The notes under the pieces are model-generated. The model was not told the DNA's origin. It searched no databases and worked only from the letters and a program-made list of their open reading frames with translations. A stretch of DNA of 64,000 nucleotides, taken from positions 1 to 64,000 of the forward strand of contig NZ_LWMU01000103.1 in the NCBI RefSeq assembly GCF_001639275.1. Reading direction: 5' to 3'. The position numbers were made by a program, and so were the translations under genes. This stretch comes from Methanobrevibacter oralis. Its GTDB lineage: Archaea; Methanobacteriota; Methanobacteria; Methanobacteriales; Methanobacteriaceae. The first letter of the stretch is position 1; every line of letters starts with the position of its first letter. Positions 17,635 to 27,241 of the stretch are shown in pieces.

Positions 17635-18805
17635 GATGATCGTTGATAATTCTTTCGATGAAATTAAAAAACGTGAAAATGCACTTTTAATTATAAAAAA
17701 TATTGTTGAAACTAAAGGACGTAGTGAATTATTTGATTTAACTGGTCTTTCTGGAGGTTTCATTGCTTCTACATCACAAATAAGTCTTTTGGAAACTTAT
17801 GTGGGTCCAGCTATTTTTGAAGAAGAACTTCAAAAAGTTGGAATAGATCATATGGGTGGTGAAAAAGTTCTAGCTTTAAATAGAACTTCATCAGGTATTT
17901 TAGCAACAATTTTGGCGCTTGTTGAAAAAAATTCTAATGTTGTCCATTATCTCTCAAAATTACCTTCCCATCCATCAATTCCAAGAAGTTGCGAATTAGT
18001 TGGGGCGAATTATAGTGAAACTGATAATTTTGAAGAATTTTCTATTCCAGATAATACTTCATTAGTTGTTGTTACTGGTTCTACTATGGATTTAGATGTT
18101 ATTGATGAGGATGAATTTAAAAAAATCATTGAAATGGCTCATAGTAAAAATATTCCAGTAATGGTTGATGATGCTTCAGGAGCTAGACTCAGAACAGTTA
18201 TTTTTAATCAAATGAAAGCATGTGATTTGGGAGCAGATATTGCAATAACAAGTACTGATAAGTTAATGCCAGGTCCTAGAGGAGGATTAATGGCAGGTCA
18301 AAAAGATTTAATTAATAAAATTAAAGTCAAAGTTAATCAATTCGGTCTTGAAGCCCAAGCTCCTGTTGTTTTAGCGATGGTAAATGGTATTAAGAATTTT
18401 AATCCTGAAAATTTAATCAAAGGTTTTTCTAGAAAAGATGAATTAGCAAAGTTACTTTCTAAGAATTTTGATTTATTTAAAACTACTCCAACAGGAGTCA
18501 TGATTACTCCTGAGGGATTAGCTAATGAAGTTAATGTTAATCATAATTTATCTGATAGTGATTTAGTATTTGTTTTTGCATTTATTTTATTAAAAGAACA
18601 TGGTATCATAACAATCCCATCGGTTTCAATGCCAGGTGCATCAGCAACAGTAAGATTCGATGTTTCAACAAAAGATGCTTTTAATTTAAATTTATCAGAT
18701 TTAAATAAAAAAATAGAATCCTCATTTAATAAACTATGTGAAGTAGTTACAAATGAGGATAAATGTAGGGAAATTGTATTTACTTTCAATTCAGAACATA
18801 CTTAA
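17621..18805 (+). CDS. SelA-like PLP-dependent enzyme, MJ0158 family
   Basis: This 394-aa fold-type I PLP protein resembles bacterial selenocysteine synthase SelA and archaeal MJ0158. Motifs include LNRTSSGILATILAL, the VDDASGARL aspartate and the Schiff-base lysine in TSTDKLMPGPRGGLMAG. MJ0158 itself was reported not to make selenocysteine, and archaea use SepSecS instead, so the true reaction is unknown. The ATG at 17621 overlaps the upstream gene by 14 nt. An ATG at 17636, giving MIVDNSFDEIKKREN, is equally plausible. Neither has a clear ribosome site. Confidence 0.8.
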   Translation: MTLIKMIVDNSFDEIKKRENALLIIKNIVETKGRSELFDLTGLSGGFIASTSQISLLETYVGPAIFEEELQKVGIDHMGGEKVLALNRTSSGILATILALVEKNSNVVHYLSKLPSHPSIPRSCELVGANYSETDNFEEFSIPDNTSLVVVTGSTMDLDVIDEDEFKKIIEMAHSKNIPVMVDDASGARLRTVIFNQMKACDLGADIAITSTDKLMPGPRGGLMAGQKDLINKIKVKVNQFGLEAQAPVVLAMVNGIKNFNPENLIKGFSRKDELAKLLSKNFDLFKTTPTGVMITPEGLANEVNVNHNLSDSDLVFVFAFILLKEHGIITIPSVSMPGASATVRFDVSTKDAFNLNLSDLNKKIESSFNKLCEVVTNEDKCREIVFTFNSEHT

Positions 18806-18995
18806 CCAAAGTTGGATTTAAGAAAATGTTAAAACTACTTTTAGTAAAATATAAACTATTAATAATATCATGAAACAATGCTTACAATGAAAATTATAAT
18901 TTCATCTAAAAACACATAATAAATCAAAGTAAAAGAAAAAAAATTAAAAAAACATGTCAAAGAGCTAATAAATTGAGGGTTCCTATTATTACTAA

Positions 18996-19913
18996 TTATT
19001 TTTTAATAATACATTCTCCAGATATTACTTTTTCTAAGGTTCCATCAATTTTTTCAACAACTAAAGCACCATCTTTATCAACACCTATTACATAAGCATC
19101 ATATGTTTTATTAAATGGTTCTTTTACTTCGACAATTTTACCGATTGTGTAAGAACGTTTTCTCCATTCTTTTAAGATTTTTTCAAATTCTCCTTCGGTA
19201 AATAATACTCCAATTTTTTCAAATTCTTCTAAAAAGATTTTAATTAAATAATTGATATCAACTTCTTCTCCAAGTTCCTCTTTTAAAGTTGTCGAATCTT
19301 CTTTTAAAACTTCAGGGAATTCTTCATAATCAAAATTAGCATCAATACCTACACCAATAATAACATTTTCAATGGTGTTAAATTGAGCTATTGCTTCGGT
19401 AAGGATTCCACAAACTTTTTTATCATTAATATATATATCATTAGGCCATTTAATTTCAGCATTATCTATTCCAATTTTTTCCAATGCATTTGCAACGGCA
19501 ACTCCTGTAGCTAATGTGATAAATGGAAGTTTAGAATGTTCAACTTGAGGATTTAATACGATAGATAACCATATTCCTCCTAAAGGTGATTCCCAAAATT
19601 TTCCAGATCTTCCTTTTGCATTGCTTTGTTTTTCAGATATGATAACAGAGCCGTTTTCAATATTATTCATTGATAAAAATTTAGCTACAGTATTTGTTGA
19701 ATTAACTTCTTTGTAAGCATAAATGTTTTTACCAATATAAGTTGTTTGTAAATCTTTTAAAATTTTAGATACATTGATATAATCGGTTTTTTGTTTACCA
19801 ATTTCCTTTATAGTATTATAAAAGTCATTAATATCAATGTCTTTTATTTCATTAAGAGTATCATCTGAAAGCTTATTCTCCTTTTTTAATAATTTTAGAA
19901 TTTCGTTTTGCAT
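18996..19913 (-). CDS. birA: Biotin--[biotin carboxyl-carrier protein] ligase
   Basis: This 305-aa protein activates biotin as biotinyl-AMP and attaches it to the carrier lysine, here most likely on the pyruvate carboxylase B subunit. The catalytic domain shows KEVNSTNTVAKF, the biotin loop AKGRSGKFWESPLGGIWLS, KWPNDIYINDKKVCGIL and GVGIDANFD. The SH3-like C-terminal domain ends with VSGECIIKK. The first ~60 residues look like a degenerate winged-helix region, so a repressor role is uncertain. A GGAGAATT site precedes the ATG. It follows pycA by 19 nt, the same pairing known from Methanothermobacter. Confidence 0.92.
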   Translation of the reverse strand: MQNEILKLLKKENKLSDDTLNEIKDIDINDFYNTIKEIGKQKTDYINVSKILKDLQTTYIGKNIYAYKEVNSTNTVAKFLSMNNIENGSVIISEKQSNAKGRSGKFWESPLGGIWLSIVLNPQVEHSKLPFITLATGVAVANALEKIGIDNAEIKWPNDIYINDKKVCGILTEAIAQFNTIENVIIGVGIDANFDYEEFPEVLKEDSTTLKEELGEEVDINYLIKIFLEEFEKIGVLFTEGEFEKILKEWRKRSYTIGKIVEVKEPFNKTYDAYVIGVDKDGALVVEKIDGTLEKVISGECIIKK

Positions 19914-19932
19914 ATAATTCTCCTATTTTTTT

Positions 19933-21426
19933 TTATTTTTTTTGCATTTGTTGATTTTTAGCAGTATTTAAATATGATCCAACAGCAGCAGAAATAGCTG
20001 CAATCTTTTTACTAGGCATAAATGTAGATTTTAACTTATTCACAGTTTCTAAATCCTCTGTAATTACATTTATCATCTCACTTTCAATTCCTTTTTTATA
20101 TTGGTCGATGAAATGAGTGTTTAAGTCTCCTGAAATGAAATTAGGATTTCTCATAATAGCTTTATGGAACGGTATTGTTGTTTTTACTCCTAAAATGATA
20201 TATTCACTTAATGCTCTTCTCATCCTGTTTATAGCATCATTTCTGTTTCTTCCGTAGGTTATTAGTTTTGAAATCATTGAATCATAAAATGTTGGAATAG
20301 TATAATTCATATAAACACCACTATCTAAACGTACACCAGGACCACCTGGAGATCTATAACCGGTTATTTTTCCAGGATTTGGTGCAAAATCATTAAGTGG
20401 GTCTTCTGCATTAATACGGCATTCAATTGCATGACCTGTAACTTGAATATCATTTTGAACATAGTTAAGTTCATCTCCATTAGCTATTTTAATTTGCTCT
20501 TTAATTAAATCAGTATTAGTAACTATTTCAGTAATTGGATGTTCAACTTGTATACGTGTGTTCATTTCAAGGAAGTAATATTTTCCATTGTCATATAAAA
20601 ATTCAACAGTGCCTGCACTTGAATATCCAATAAATTCAGCAGCTTTTACAGCACTTTCACCCATTTTTGCTCTTAGTTCTTCGGTCATAATAGGTGAAGG
20701 AGATTCTTCAAGTAATTTTTGATGCCTTCTTTGAATAGAACATTCCCTATCTGCTACATGAATAACATTTCCATGTTCATCAGCTAAAAGTTGGAATTCA
20801 ATATGTCGAGGTTTTTCAAGGTATTTTTCAATAAAAACAGTTGAATCGCCAAAGTTTGTAGAAGCAACAGATTGTGTAGATTCAATTGCACGTACAAGTT
20901 CATCTTCTTCATAAACTGCACGCATTCCAATACCTCCACCACCTGCTGATGCTTTAATAATTACAGGATACCCAATTTGTCTAGCTATTTCTTTAGCTTC
21001 ATCAAGGTCAGTAATACCTTCAGGTGTACCTTCAATAACAGGAACTCCTGCTTTTTTCATGAGAGCTTTTGATGTAATTTTATCCCCCATTTGGTTTATT
21101 ACTTTTCCACTTGGTCCGATAAGTTTAATTCCATTTTTTTCACATTCTTCTCCGAATTTGGGATTTTCAGCTAAGAATCCATAACCTGGATGTATAGCAT
21201 CAGCACCAGATTCAAGAGCAATGTTAATAATTTTTTCAATATTTAAATATGATTTTGCAGGGGAAGGATTACCTAAAGGATAACTTTCATCTGCATAATT
21301 TGTATATAGGGAAGTAGTGTCTGCATCAGAGTAGATAGCTACACTTTTAATATCAAGTTCGCGACATGCTCGCATAACTCTTATTGCAATTTCTCCTCTA
21401 TTTGCAATCAAAATTTTTTCAAACAT
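19933..21426 (-). CDS. pycA: Pyruvate carboxylase subunit A (biotin carboxylase)
   Basis: This 497-aa protein carboxylates biotin at the expense of ATP and bicarbonate; with the separate PycB subunit it turns pyruvate into oxaloacetate. It carries the biotin carboxylase hallmarks: [30 protein letters not shown], the glycine loop [41 protein letters not shown] and the [14 protein letters not shown] region. The ATG at 21426 is chosen because TTTGAGG lies just upstream and homologues start [14 protein letters not shown]. It is encoded upstream of birA in one leftward operon. No PycB is present in the window. Confidence 0.93.
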   Translation of the reverse strand: MFEKILIANRGEIAIRVMRACRELDIKSVAIYSDADTTSLYTNYADESYPLGNPSPAKSYLNIEKIINIALESGADAIHPGYGFLAENPKFGEECEKNGIKLIGPSGKVINQMGDKITSKALMKKAGVPVIEGTPEGITDLDEAKEIARQIGYPVIIKASAGGGGIGMRAVYEEDELVRAIESTQSVASTNFGDSTVFIEKYLEKPRHIEFQLLADEHGNVIHVADRECSIQRRHQKLLEESPSPIMTEELRAKMGESAVKAAEFIGYSSAGTVEFLYDNGKYYFLEMNTRIQVEHPITEIVTNTDLIKEQIKIANGDELNYVQNDIQVTGHAIECRINAEDPLNDFAPNPGKITGYRSPGGPGVRLDSGVYMNYTIPTFYDSMISKLITYGRNRNDAINRMRRALSEYIILGVKTTIPFHKAIMRNPNFISGDLNTHFIDQYKKGIESEMINVITEDLETVNKLKSTFMPSKKIAAISAAVGSYLNTAKNQQMQKK

Positions 21427-21494
21427 AGGAAACCTCAAAGTAATTTTTTTAGATAATATAATTATATATTAAATAATAATTAAAGATGTTGATT

Positions 21495-22124
21495 ATGAAA
21501 AAGATTACTCGTAAAAAACATTTGGAAATGATGATTCAATCTATTCCAAATCACCCTAAACCTGATGTAGGTCTTGAACAGTATTCTACTCCATCTTTTA
21601 TTGCATCTGATTTGTTATGGAATGCATTTTCTTTGGGGGATATTGAAAATAAAAACATTTTGGATTTATGCTGTGGAACTGGGATATTTACGATAGCTCC
21701 AGTATTACTTGGTGCAAATTTTGCAATTGGTGTAGATATAGATATTAATTCAGTTAGATTGGCTCGTGAGGTTGCAGATAAGTTAAATGTTGATTTTGTA
21801 AAATTTATCAATAAAGATATTTGTGATTTAGATGAAATGTTTGATGTAGATACTATATTTCAAAATCCTCCATTTGGATCTCAAAGAAAAGCTAAAAAAG
21901 GTCGAGATTTAAAATTTGTAAAAAAAGCATTAGGTTTTTCTGCTAATGTATTATATTCATTTCACATGGCTTCAACAGAGGAATATCTTATAAATTATTA
22001 TCAAAATAATGATTTAAAAATTACTCATATTTTTAGATACAAATTCCCTATTCCAAATATTTATGAATTTCACACAAAAGAAAAGAAAGACATTGATGTA
22101 ATAGTGTTTAGAGCGATTGTTTAA
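21495..22124 (+). CDS. METTL5-like N6-adenine methyltransferase (RNA)
   Basis: This 209-aa Rossmann-fold methyltransferase has motif I LDLCCGTGIFTI, an acidic motif II (VDIDINSVRLARE) and the catalytic NPPFGSQ motif typical of N6-adenine MTases acting on nucleic acids. NPPFGSQ with a basic segment after it is characteristic of the METTL5/COG2263 family, which in eukaryotes modifies 18S rRNA m6A. An rRNA target in archaea is inferred. An ATG three codons upstream (21486) is the alternative start. It is divergent from pycA. Confidence 0.85.
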   Translation: MKKITRKKHLEMMIQSIPNHPKPDVGLEQYSTPSFIASDLLWNAFSLGDIENKNILDLCCGTGIFTIAPVLLGANFAIGVDIDINSVRLAREVADKLNVDFVKFINKDICDLDEMFDVDTIFQNPPFGSQRKAKKGRDLKFVKKALGFSANVLYSFHMASTEEYLINYYQNNDLKITHIFRYKFPIPNIYEFHTKEKKDIDVIVFRAIV

Positions 22125-22178
22125 TCTTTATTTTTTTAAATTATTTTAATTTTTTATTTAGCATGCCTAAAAATCAAT

Positions 22179-22345
22179 ATCTTTATATACTATTTTATAT
22201 ATATTTTATATTAATATATTCTCTGAGTATAAAAAAAGTTGGTAGCATGAAAAGAAGCTACAGATATTATAAGTGATATAATATTTTGTAAATGTATTAG
22301 TCTTTTAGTGATAGCTATATAAATGTAGGATAATCTTTATATACT
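22179..22345 (+). promoter_or_regulatory. Duplicated promoter-like element upstream of the SPOUT gene
   Basis: The 13-mer ATCTTTATATACT occurs at 22179-22191 and again at 22333-22345. The second copy is correctly placed to be the TATA box of the gene at 22369. The first would start transcription near 22215, in a region holding only a GTAGC/GCTAC hairpin and a nine-codon frame. It may give a longer leader or a small RNA. Confidence 0.35.
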
Positions 22346-22368
22346 TTATTTACGAATACATAGTAATA

Positions 22369-23196
22369 ATGTATAAAGATGAGCTATCTATATTTATTCC
22401 AAACTCATTTCTTTCTGAGTCTAAAGATCAAAAAGTTCGTACTTATAAAGTAGGAATTTTAGGAAGAGCTTTAGGCGTATTTCAGGTTGATAATGCGGTT
22501 ATTTATAATGATAATCATATTAAAAATGAAGATGGAGAAAATGATGGGGAATTTATTGCTGAAATTTTGAATTTTATGAATACTCCACAGTATTTAAGGA
22601 AACAAGCATTTCCTATTAAAGCAAAATTAAAGCATGTTGGTATTCTTCCACCACTTAGGACTCCGAATCATCCTGTTAATGATCAACCAGACGTGGGTGA
22701 TTATAGACAAGGATTTACCGTTAAAAGAAATAAGAAAGGAACTTTTGTAGATATAGGTATGGATAAACTTGCATTCTGCAAAGAACAACTTTCAGTTAAA
22801 AAAATTTTTGACTTTAAGATAACTAAAATTGCTAAGAAAGAAGTAATAGTCACACCTGATAAACCAGATGACATTTACTGGGGATATAATGTAATATCTT
22901 CTTATAAGAGTCTTAAAAATAGCTTAAAATTAATAAAACCAGATTTTGTAGTTGAAACTACGAAGTATGGAGATTATATTGATTCTATTTTTGATGAATT
23001 AAAAAATAAAGTAGATGAATGTAAAAGTATTGCTATTTTATTTGGTGGCCCATATTCTTCAATTCTTGAAGATGTATCTAATGGAAATTGGGATTATATT
23101 AAATTAAATTCTATTCCCAATCAAGGTACTGAAACTGTTAGGACTGAAGAGGCGGTTGTCGCTACACTTTCTTTATTTAACTTTATGAGATTTTAA
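22369..23196 (+). CDS. SPOUT-family RNA methyltransferase (putative RNA uridine N3 methyltransferase)
   Basis: This 275-aa protein matches the archaeal/eukaryotic SPOUT1 (C9orf114, DUF171) family. The N-terminal half has the SPOUT start (LSIFIPNSFLSESKDQKVRTYKVGILGRAL). An inserted OB-like domain carries HVGILPPLRTPNHP, GDYRQGF and VDIGMD. The C-terminal trefoil-knot region has AILFGGPYSS and NQGTETVRTEEAVVATLSLFNF, which bind S-adenosylmethionine. It is the usual neighbour upstream of uL3 in archaea, so rRNA modification during ribosome assembly is a fair inference. Confidence 0.83.
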   Translation: MYKDELSIFIPNSFLSESKDQKVRTYKVGILGRALGVFQVDNAVIYNDNHIKNEDGENDGEFIAEILNFMNTPQYLRKQAFPIKAKLKHVGILPPLRTPNHPVNDQPDVGDYRQGFTVKRNKKGTFVDIGMDKLAFCKEQLSVKKIFDFKITKIAKKEVIVTPDKPDDIYWGYNVISSYKSLKNSLKLIKPDFVVETTKYGDYIDSIFDELKNKVDECKSIAILFGGPYSSILEDVSNGNWDYIKLNSIPNQGTETVRTEEAVVATLSLFNFMRF

Positions 23197-23538
23197 TTCT
23201 CTATTGTTTATTAGTTTTTATCACTTGCTAATAGATGATTCGCTCAACTTTTTATACATTGTGTTTTTGGGACTCACCTAAAAAATACTTAGCACAGATG
23301 ATTTATACATTAAACATGTTTCTATTTGTGCTTCAATTTAGATTAGCTCGATAGAATATATTAAATTTAATATTTATCTAGTTACAAGTTTTTTTTGTAA
23401 CTATTTATTATTTCAGATGGGATTGTATTATTAATAATCTTATCAACTAGAATAATAACTATTATTTTGGTTATTATCAACTTTAAATTAAATTAATTAA
23501 AAAATAAAAGGAAAATATAAATTAGGAGGTTAAAATAA
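23197..23538 (+). promoter_or_regulatory. Long structured leader of the S10/spc ribosomal operon
   Basis: This 342-bp gap holds no gene. A TATA box (TTTTTATACATT, ~23250-23261) suggests a transcript starting near 23280. Three inverted repeats then follow. AGCACAGATG/TATTTGTGCT (23291-23300 and 23323-23332) is 10 bp including two G-U pairs. TAGTTACAA-N7-TTGTAACTA (23379-23403) is a perfect 9 bp. ATAATAAC-N10-GTTATTAT (23452-23477) is a perfect 8 bp. The AGGAGG ribosome site of uL3 lies at ~23524-23529. Such a folded leader could bind a ribosomal protein for feedback control. Confidence 0.5.
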
Positions 23539-24549
23539 ATGGTAAGACATCACCAGCCAAGAAAAGGGTCAGTTGCTTTTAGTCCAAGAAAAAGAGCAGC
23601 TAAAGAAACTCCTAGTGTAAAATCTTGGCCTCAAAATGATGAACCTAAATTACTCGGCCTAGCAGGTTACAAAGTCGGTATGACTCATGCTTTAGTCATT
23701 GATACTGATAAAAACTCTCCAACAAATGGTATGGAAGTTTTCACTCCAGTAACTGTATTAGAAGTACCTCCAGTCGTAGTAATGGGAATTAGAGCATATG
23801 AAAAAACTTCTCGTGGTTTAAAAGTTATCACTGAAGTAATTGCAGATAATTTGGATGAAGAACTTTCTAGGAAAATTTCTCTTCCTAAAGAGTACAATAA
23901 ATCTGAAGCTATTGCAAAAATACAAGGTGTATTAGAAAACACAGAAGATATTAAGGTCTTAGTACACACAAATCCAAAAGTAACTAGCGTACCTAAGAAA
24001 AAACCAGATATTTTTGAATGTGGTATTGGGGGAGCAAATCCTGAAGAAAAATTAAATACCGCATTAGAATTATTAGGTAATGAGGTAAAAGCTAATGAAA
24101 TCTTTAATGAAGGCGAATTTGTAGATGCAATTGCTACTACAAAAGGAAAAGGATTCCAAGGTGTAGTTAAAAGATGGGGAATTAGGATTCAATATGGTAA
24201 AGCTGTAAGGGCAGGTAAAGGTAGACACGTTGGTTCTATTGGTCCTTGGACTCCACGTAGGACTATGTGGACTGTAGCTCAAGCAGGTCAAATGGGGTAC
24301 CATAAAAGAACTGAATTCAATAAAAGAATATTAAAAATCGCATCTGCTGACGAAGTCGATCAGATTAACCCTGATGGGGGATTTGTGAAATATGGTGTTG
24401 TTAAAAATGATTATGTTTTAGTAAAAGGTTCTCTTCCAGGACCATCTAAAAGGTTAGTAATCTTAAGACAACCTATTAGACCTAATAACAAAGCTGAGGA
24501 TATACCTCAAATTAATTACATTAGTACTAAATCTAAACAAGGGGTATAA
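23539..24549 (+). CDS. rpl3: 50S ribosomal protein uL3 (L3)
   Basis: This 336-aa protein is the archaeal/eukaryotic-length L3 (VRHHQPRKGSVAFSPRKRA, AGYKVGMTH, TTKGKGFQGVVKRWG, GSIGPWTPRRTMWTVAQAGQMGYHKRTE). It binds 23S rRNA near the peptidyl transferase centre and is an early assembly protein. The ATG follows a near-perfect AGGAGGT site, as expected of a highly expressed first gene. The next gene starts 2 nt after its stop. Confidence 0.97.
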   Translation: MVRHHQPRKGSVAFSPRKRAAKETPSVKSWPQNDEPKLLGLAGYKVGMTHALVIDTDKNSPTNGMEVFTPVTVLEVPPVVVMGIRAYEKTSRGLKVITEVIADNLDEELSRKISLPKEYNKSEAIAKIQGVLENTEDIKVLVHTNPKVTSVPKKKPDIFECGIGGANPEEKLNTALELLGNEVKANEIFNEGEFVDAIATTKGKGFQGVVKRWGIRIQYGKAVRAGKGRHVGSIGPWTPRRTMWTVAQAGQMGYHKRTEFNKRILKIASADEVDQINPDGGFVKYGVVKNDYVLVKGSLPGPSKRLVILRQPIRPNNKAEDIPQINYISTKSKQGV

Positions 24550-24551
24550 TC

Positions 24552-25316
24552 ATGAAAGTTAATGTTTATTCAATTAATGGGGAAGTTAAAGAAGAAATTG
24601 AACTTCCAGCTATTTTTAATGAGGTATACAGACCAGATTTAATCAAAAGAGCTGTACTTTCTGCACAATCTGCTAGAGTACAACCTTGGGGTAATGATCC
24701 TGAAGCTGGTAAAAGAACCACCGCTAAAGGTTGGGGTTCTGGTAGAGGAACTGCAAGAGTACCTAGGATTAAAAATGGTTCCAAAGCAGCTTTTGTACCA
24801 ATGGCTGTTGGTGGTAGGAGAGCTCACCCTACTCGAGCTGAAAAAAATCATCACGAAAAAATCAACATAAAAGAAAGGAGATTTGCAATTAGATCTGCTA
24901 TAGCAGCAACTACTAATAGAAAAATTGTTGAAAACAGAGGTCACAAAGTTGCAGATTTAGAACAAGTACCTATTATTGTTGAAGATGAAATATGTTCTGT
25001 TAAAACTACTAAACAAACTCGTGAAATCTTTGAAAAATTAGGAGTTTATGATGATATTATCCGTGCTAAAGAAGGTAAAAGGATAAGAGCGGGTAGAGGT
25101 AAAACTAGAGGAAGAAAATACAAAAAAGTAAAAGGACCCCTTTTAGTTGTTGGTGAAGATGATGGTATCAGTTTAAGTGCAAGAAACCATGCAGGTTTAG
25201 ATGTTGTGGTTGTTGAAAACTTAAATGCTGAATTATTAGCACCAGGTACTCACCCAGGAAGACTTACTATTTACACAAAATCAGCTGTTGAAAAATTAGG
25301 AGGTTTATTCCAATAA
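24552..25316 (+). CDS. rpl4: 50S ribosomal protein uL4 (L4)
   Basis: This 254-aa protein lines the peptide exit tunnel. It has the archaeal/eukaryotic L4e layout with the tunnel loop GNDPEAGKRTTAKGWGSGRGTARVPRI split by the conserved glycine/arginine segment, then GRRAHPTRAEKNHHEKIN and GRGKTRGRKYK. It is placed second in the operon as in other archaea. The glycine- and arginine-rich loop at ~48-75 is the tunnel constriction element. Confidence 0.96.
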   Translation: MKVNVYSINGEVKEEIELPAIFNEVYRPDLIKRAVLSAQSARVQPWGNDPEAGKRTTAKGWGSGRGTARVPRIKNGSKAAFVPMAVGGRRAHPTRAEKNHHEKINIKERRFAIRSAIAATTNRKIVENRGHKVADLEQVPIIVEDEICSVKTTKQTREIFEKLGVYDDIIRAKEGKRIRAGRGKTRGRKYKKVKGPLLVVGEDDGISLSARNHAGLDVVVVENLNAELLAPGTHPGRLTIYTKSAVEKLGGLFQ

Positions 25317-25339
25317 TTTGGATAAATAAGGTGATTATT

Positions 25340-25600
25340 ATGGATTCATATTCAATTATTATTAAACCTCATGTTAGTGAAAAAACAATGAATTTAATAG
25401 ATGAAAATAATGAGATTGCTTTCGTTGTTAGGCGTACTGCTAATAAAAATGTTATTAAAAGAGCTTTTGAAGAGTTATACGAAGAAAAAGTAGCTAAAGT
25501 TAATACTCATATTACTCCTAAAGGTGTAAAAGTAGCATATATTAAACTCGTTGAAGATGAAAGGGCAGAAGAACTCGCTGTCAGATTAGGACTATTCTAA
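25340..25600 (+). CDS. rpl23: 50S ribosomal protein uL23 (L23)
   Basis: This 86-aa protein sits at the tunnel exit, where SRP and the Sec translocon dock. Conserved parts are IIIKPHVSEKTM and FVVRRTANKNVIKRAFEELYEEKVAKVNT. The ATG at 25340 is preferred because GGTGATTATT at 25330-25339 forms the ribosome site; an in-frame GTG three codons upstream lies inside that site. Confidence 0.95.
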   Translation: MDSYSIIIKPHVSEKTMNLIDENNEIAFVVRRTANKNVIKRAFEELYEEKVAKVNTHITPKGVKVAYIKLVEDERAEELAVRLGLF

Positions 25601-25612
25601 GGAGAAATTATA

Positions 25613-26338
25613 ATGGGAAAACGATTAATTCATCAAAGAAGAGGAAAAGGAACTCCTGTACACCGTGTTGCTTCTCATCGTTTCAAAGATAAAATCAGAT
25701 ACAGATCTTATGATGCTTTAGAAAAAAAAGGTAGTATTAAAGGGAGAGTCATAGACATTGTACATGACCCAGCAAGGACTGCTCCTATTGCAGAAGTAAA
25801 ATTTGAAAATGGTGAAAAGAAATTTGTTTTAGCACCTGAAAGCATTCAAATTGATGATGAAATTGAATGTGGTATTTCTGCTCCTATTAAGTTTGGAAAT
25901 ACATTACCTCTTGCTGAAATTCCTGAAGGTACTCCAATTTATGATATTGAAAACACACCTGGAGATGGTGGTCGTTTTGTAAGATCTTCTGGAACTTATG
26001 CTTCAGTTATCACTCATGATGCAAATCAAGCTGTTGTAGAATTGCCATCTGGGGAATTAAAATATTTAAATCCTAAATGTCGTGCAAGTATTGGTGTTGT
26101 AGCTGGTGGAGGAAGAAAAGAAAAACCATTCCTTAAAGCAGGTAAAAAATGGCATGCTTACAAAGCTAAAGGTAAGAAGTTCATGACTGTTAGAGGAGTA
26201 GCAATGAATGCTGTTGACCACCCTCATGGTGGAGGTAACAGACAACATCCTGGTCGTCCTACTACTGTTTCAAGACATGCACCACCGGGAAGAAAAGTTG
26301 GTTCAATTGCAGCTAAAAGAACAGGTTTAAAAAGATAG
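25613..26338 (+). CDS. rpl2: 50S ribosomal protein uL2 (L2)
   Basis: This 241-aa protein of the large subunit helps join the subunits and supports peptidyl transfer. The signature near the C-terminus, GVAMNAVDHPHGGGNRQHPGR, contains the conserved histidine implicated in activity. The N-terminus (MGKRLIHQRRGKGTPVHRVASHR) is the archaeal form. The spacing of 12 nt from uL23 and an AAGGAGA site support co-translation. Confidence 0.97.
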   Translation: MGKRLIHQRRGKGTPVHRVASHRFKDKIRYRSYDALEKKGSIKGRVIDIVHDPARTAPIAEVKFENGEKKFVLAPESIQIDDEIECGISAPIKFGNTLPLAEIPEGTPIYDIENTPGDGGRFVRSSGTYASVITHDANQAVVELPSGELKYLNPKCRASIGVVAGGGRKEKPFLKAGKKWHAYKAKGKKFMTVRGVAMNAVDHPHGGGNRQHPGRPTTVSRHAPPGRKVGSIAAKRTGLKR

Positions 26339-26353
26339 ATAGAGGGTGTTTCA

Positions 26354-26764
26354 TTGGCAAGAAAAGTATTTAAATATAAAGGTTATACTCTTGAAGAACT
26401 ACAAGAAATGTCTTTAGAGGATGTAATGAAATTATTCCCAGCAAGACAAAGAAGATCTTTAAAAAGAGGATTTTTACCAAGACAACAAATTGTTTTGGAT
26501 AAAATGAGAAAATTAAATAAGGAAGGAAGTAAAAATGGTCGTCCTGTTGTAATTAGGACCCATTGTAGAGATATGATTGTTATACCTGAAATGGTTGGAA
26601 CTACTTTTGGTATTTATGATGGTCATAATTTTGTTGAAGTAACTATTGAACCAGAAATGATTGGTCATTATTTTGGTGAATTTGCACCAACTAGACAAAG
26701 AGTTCAACATGGAGACCCAGGTATGGGTGCTACAAGATCATCTATGTTTGTACCACTTAAATAA
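26354..26764 (+). CDS. rps19: 30S ribosomal protein uS19 (S19)
   Basis: This 136-aa head protein of the small subunit begins at a TTG ([17 protein letters not shown]) behind GAGGGTG. The conserved C-terminal core reads [30 protein letters not shown]-like, and [12 protein letters not shown]. Length matches archaeal S15/S19e proteins. Confidence 0.96.
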   Translation: MARKVFKYKGYTLEELQEMSLEDVMKLFPARQRRSLKRGFLPRQQIVLDKMRKLNKEGSKNGRPVVIRTHCRDMIVIPEMVGTTFGIYDGHNFVEVTIEPEMIGHYFGEFAPTRQRVQHGDPGMGATRSSMFVPLK

Positions 26765-26776
26765 GGAGATTAGATC

Positions 26777-27241
26777 ATGGCTAAAAAATACGCTTATAAT
26801 AAAGATGTTGACGAAGCAAAAACTGCACGTGCTATGGCAAGTTCTCTTAAAATTTCTCCAAAACACAGTGTTGAGATTTGCAGTGCAATCAGAGGAATGG
26901 ATGTGGAAAAAGCTAAAAATTACCTTAATGATGTTATTGCGATGAAAAAATCAGTTCCTTTCAAAAGACATAATAAAAAAGTTGGTCATAGAAAAGGACA
27001 AGAAGGATGGCCTTCTGGTAGGTATCCTGTAAAAGCAGCTGAGCAAATTTTAAGAGTTTTAGAAAATGCTGAAGCTAATGCTGAATACAAAGGTATGGAT
27101 ACTGAAAGGTTATTCATTGAACATATTTCTAGTCATAGAGGATTAGTAATTAAAGGTTACATTCCAAGAGCATTCGGTAGAACAACTCCTTTCAATACAT
27201 CAACTACTCATATTCAAATAGTCTTACAGGAGGCTAACTAA
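26777..27241 (+). CDS. rpl22: 50S ribosomal protein uL22 (L22)
   Basis: This 154-aa tunnel protein shows the archaeal L22 pattern ([47 protein letters not shown]) with the long beta-hairpin that reaches the tunnel wall. Its stop codon shares one base with the start of uS3, so translation is coupled. Confidence 0.96.
   Translation: MAKKYAYNKDVDEAKTARAMASSLKISPKHSVEICSAIRGMDVEKAKNYLNDVIAMKKSVPFKRHNKKVGHRKGQEGWPSGRYPVKAAEQILRVLENAEANAEYKGMDTERLFIEHISSHRGLVIKGYIPRAFGRTTPFNTSTTHIQIVLQEAN

Noticed and set aside
22247-22276. Nine-codon frame starting at ATG 22247
   Set aside because: It is too short, and the GTAGC/GCTAC hairpin around it explains the pattern as well.
23685-24303. Antisense open frames within uL3 and similar frames in other ribosomal genes
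   Set aside because: They lie opposite highly conserved genes, lack ribosome sites and have low-complexity translations; they are shadows of the coding strand.
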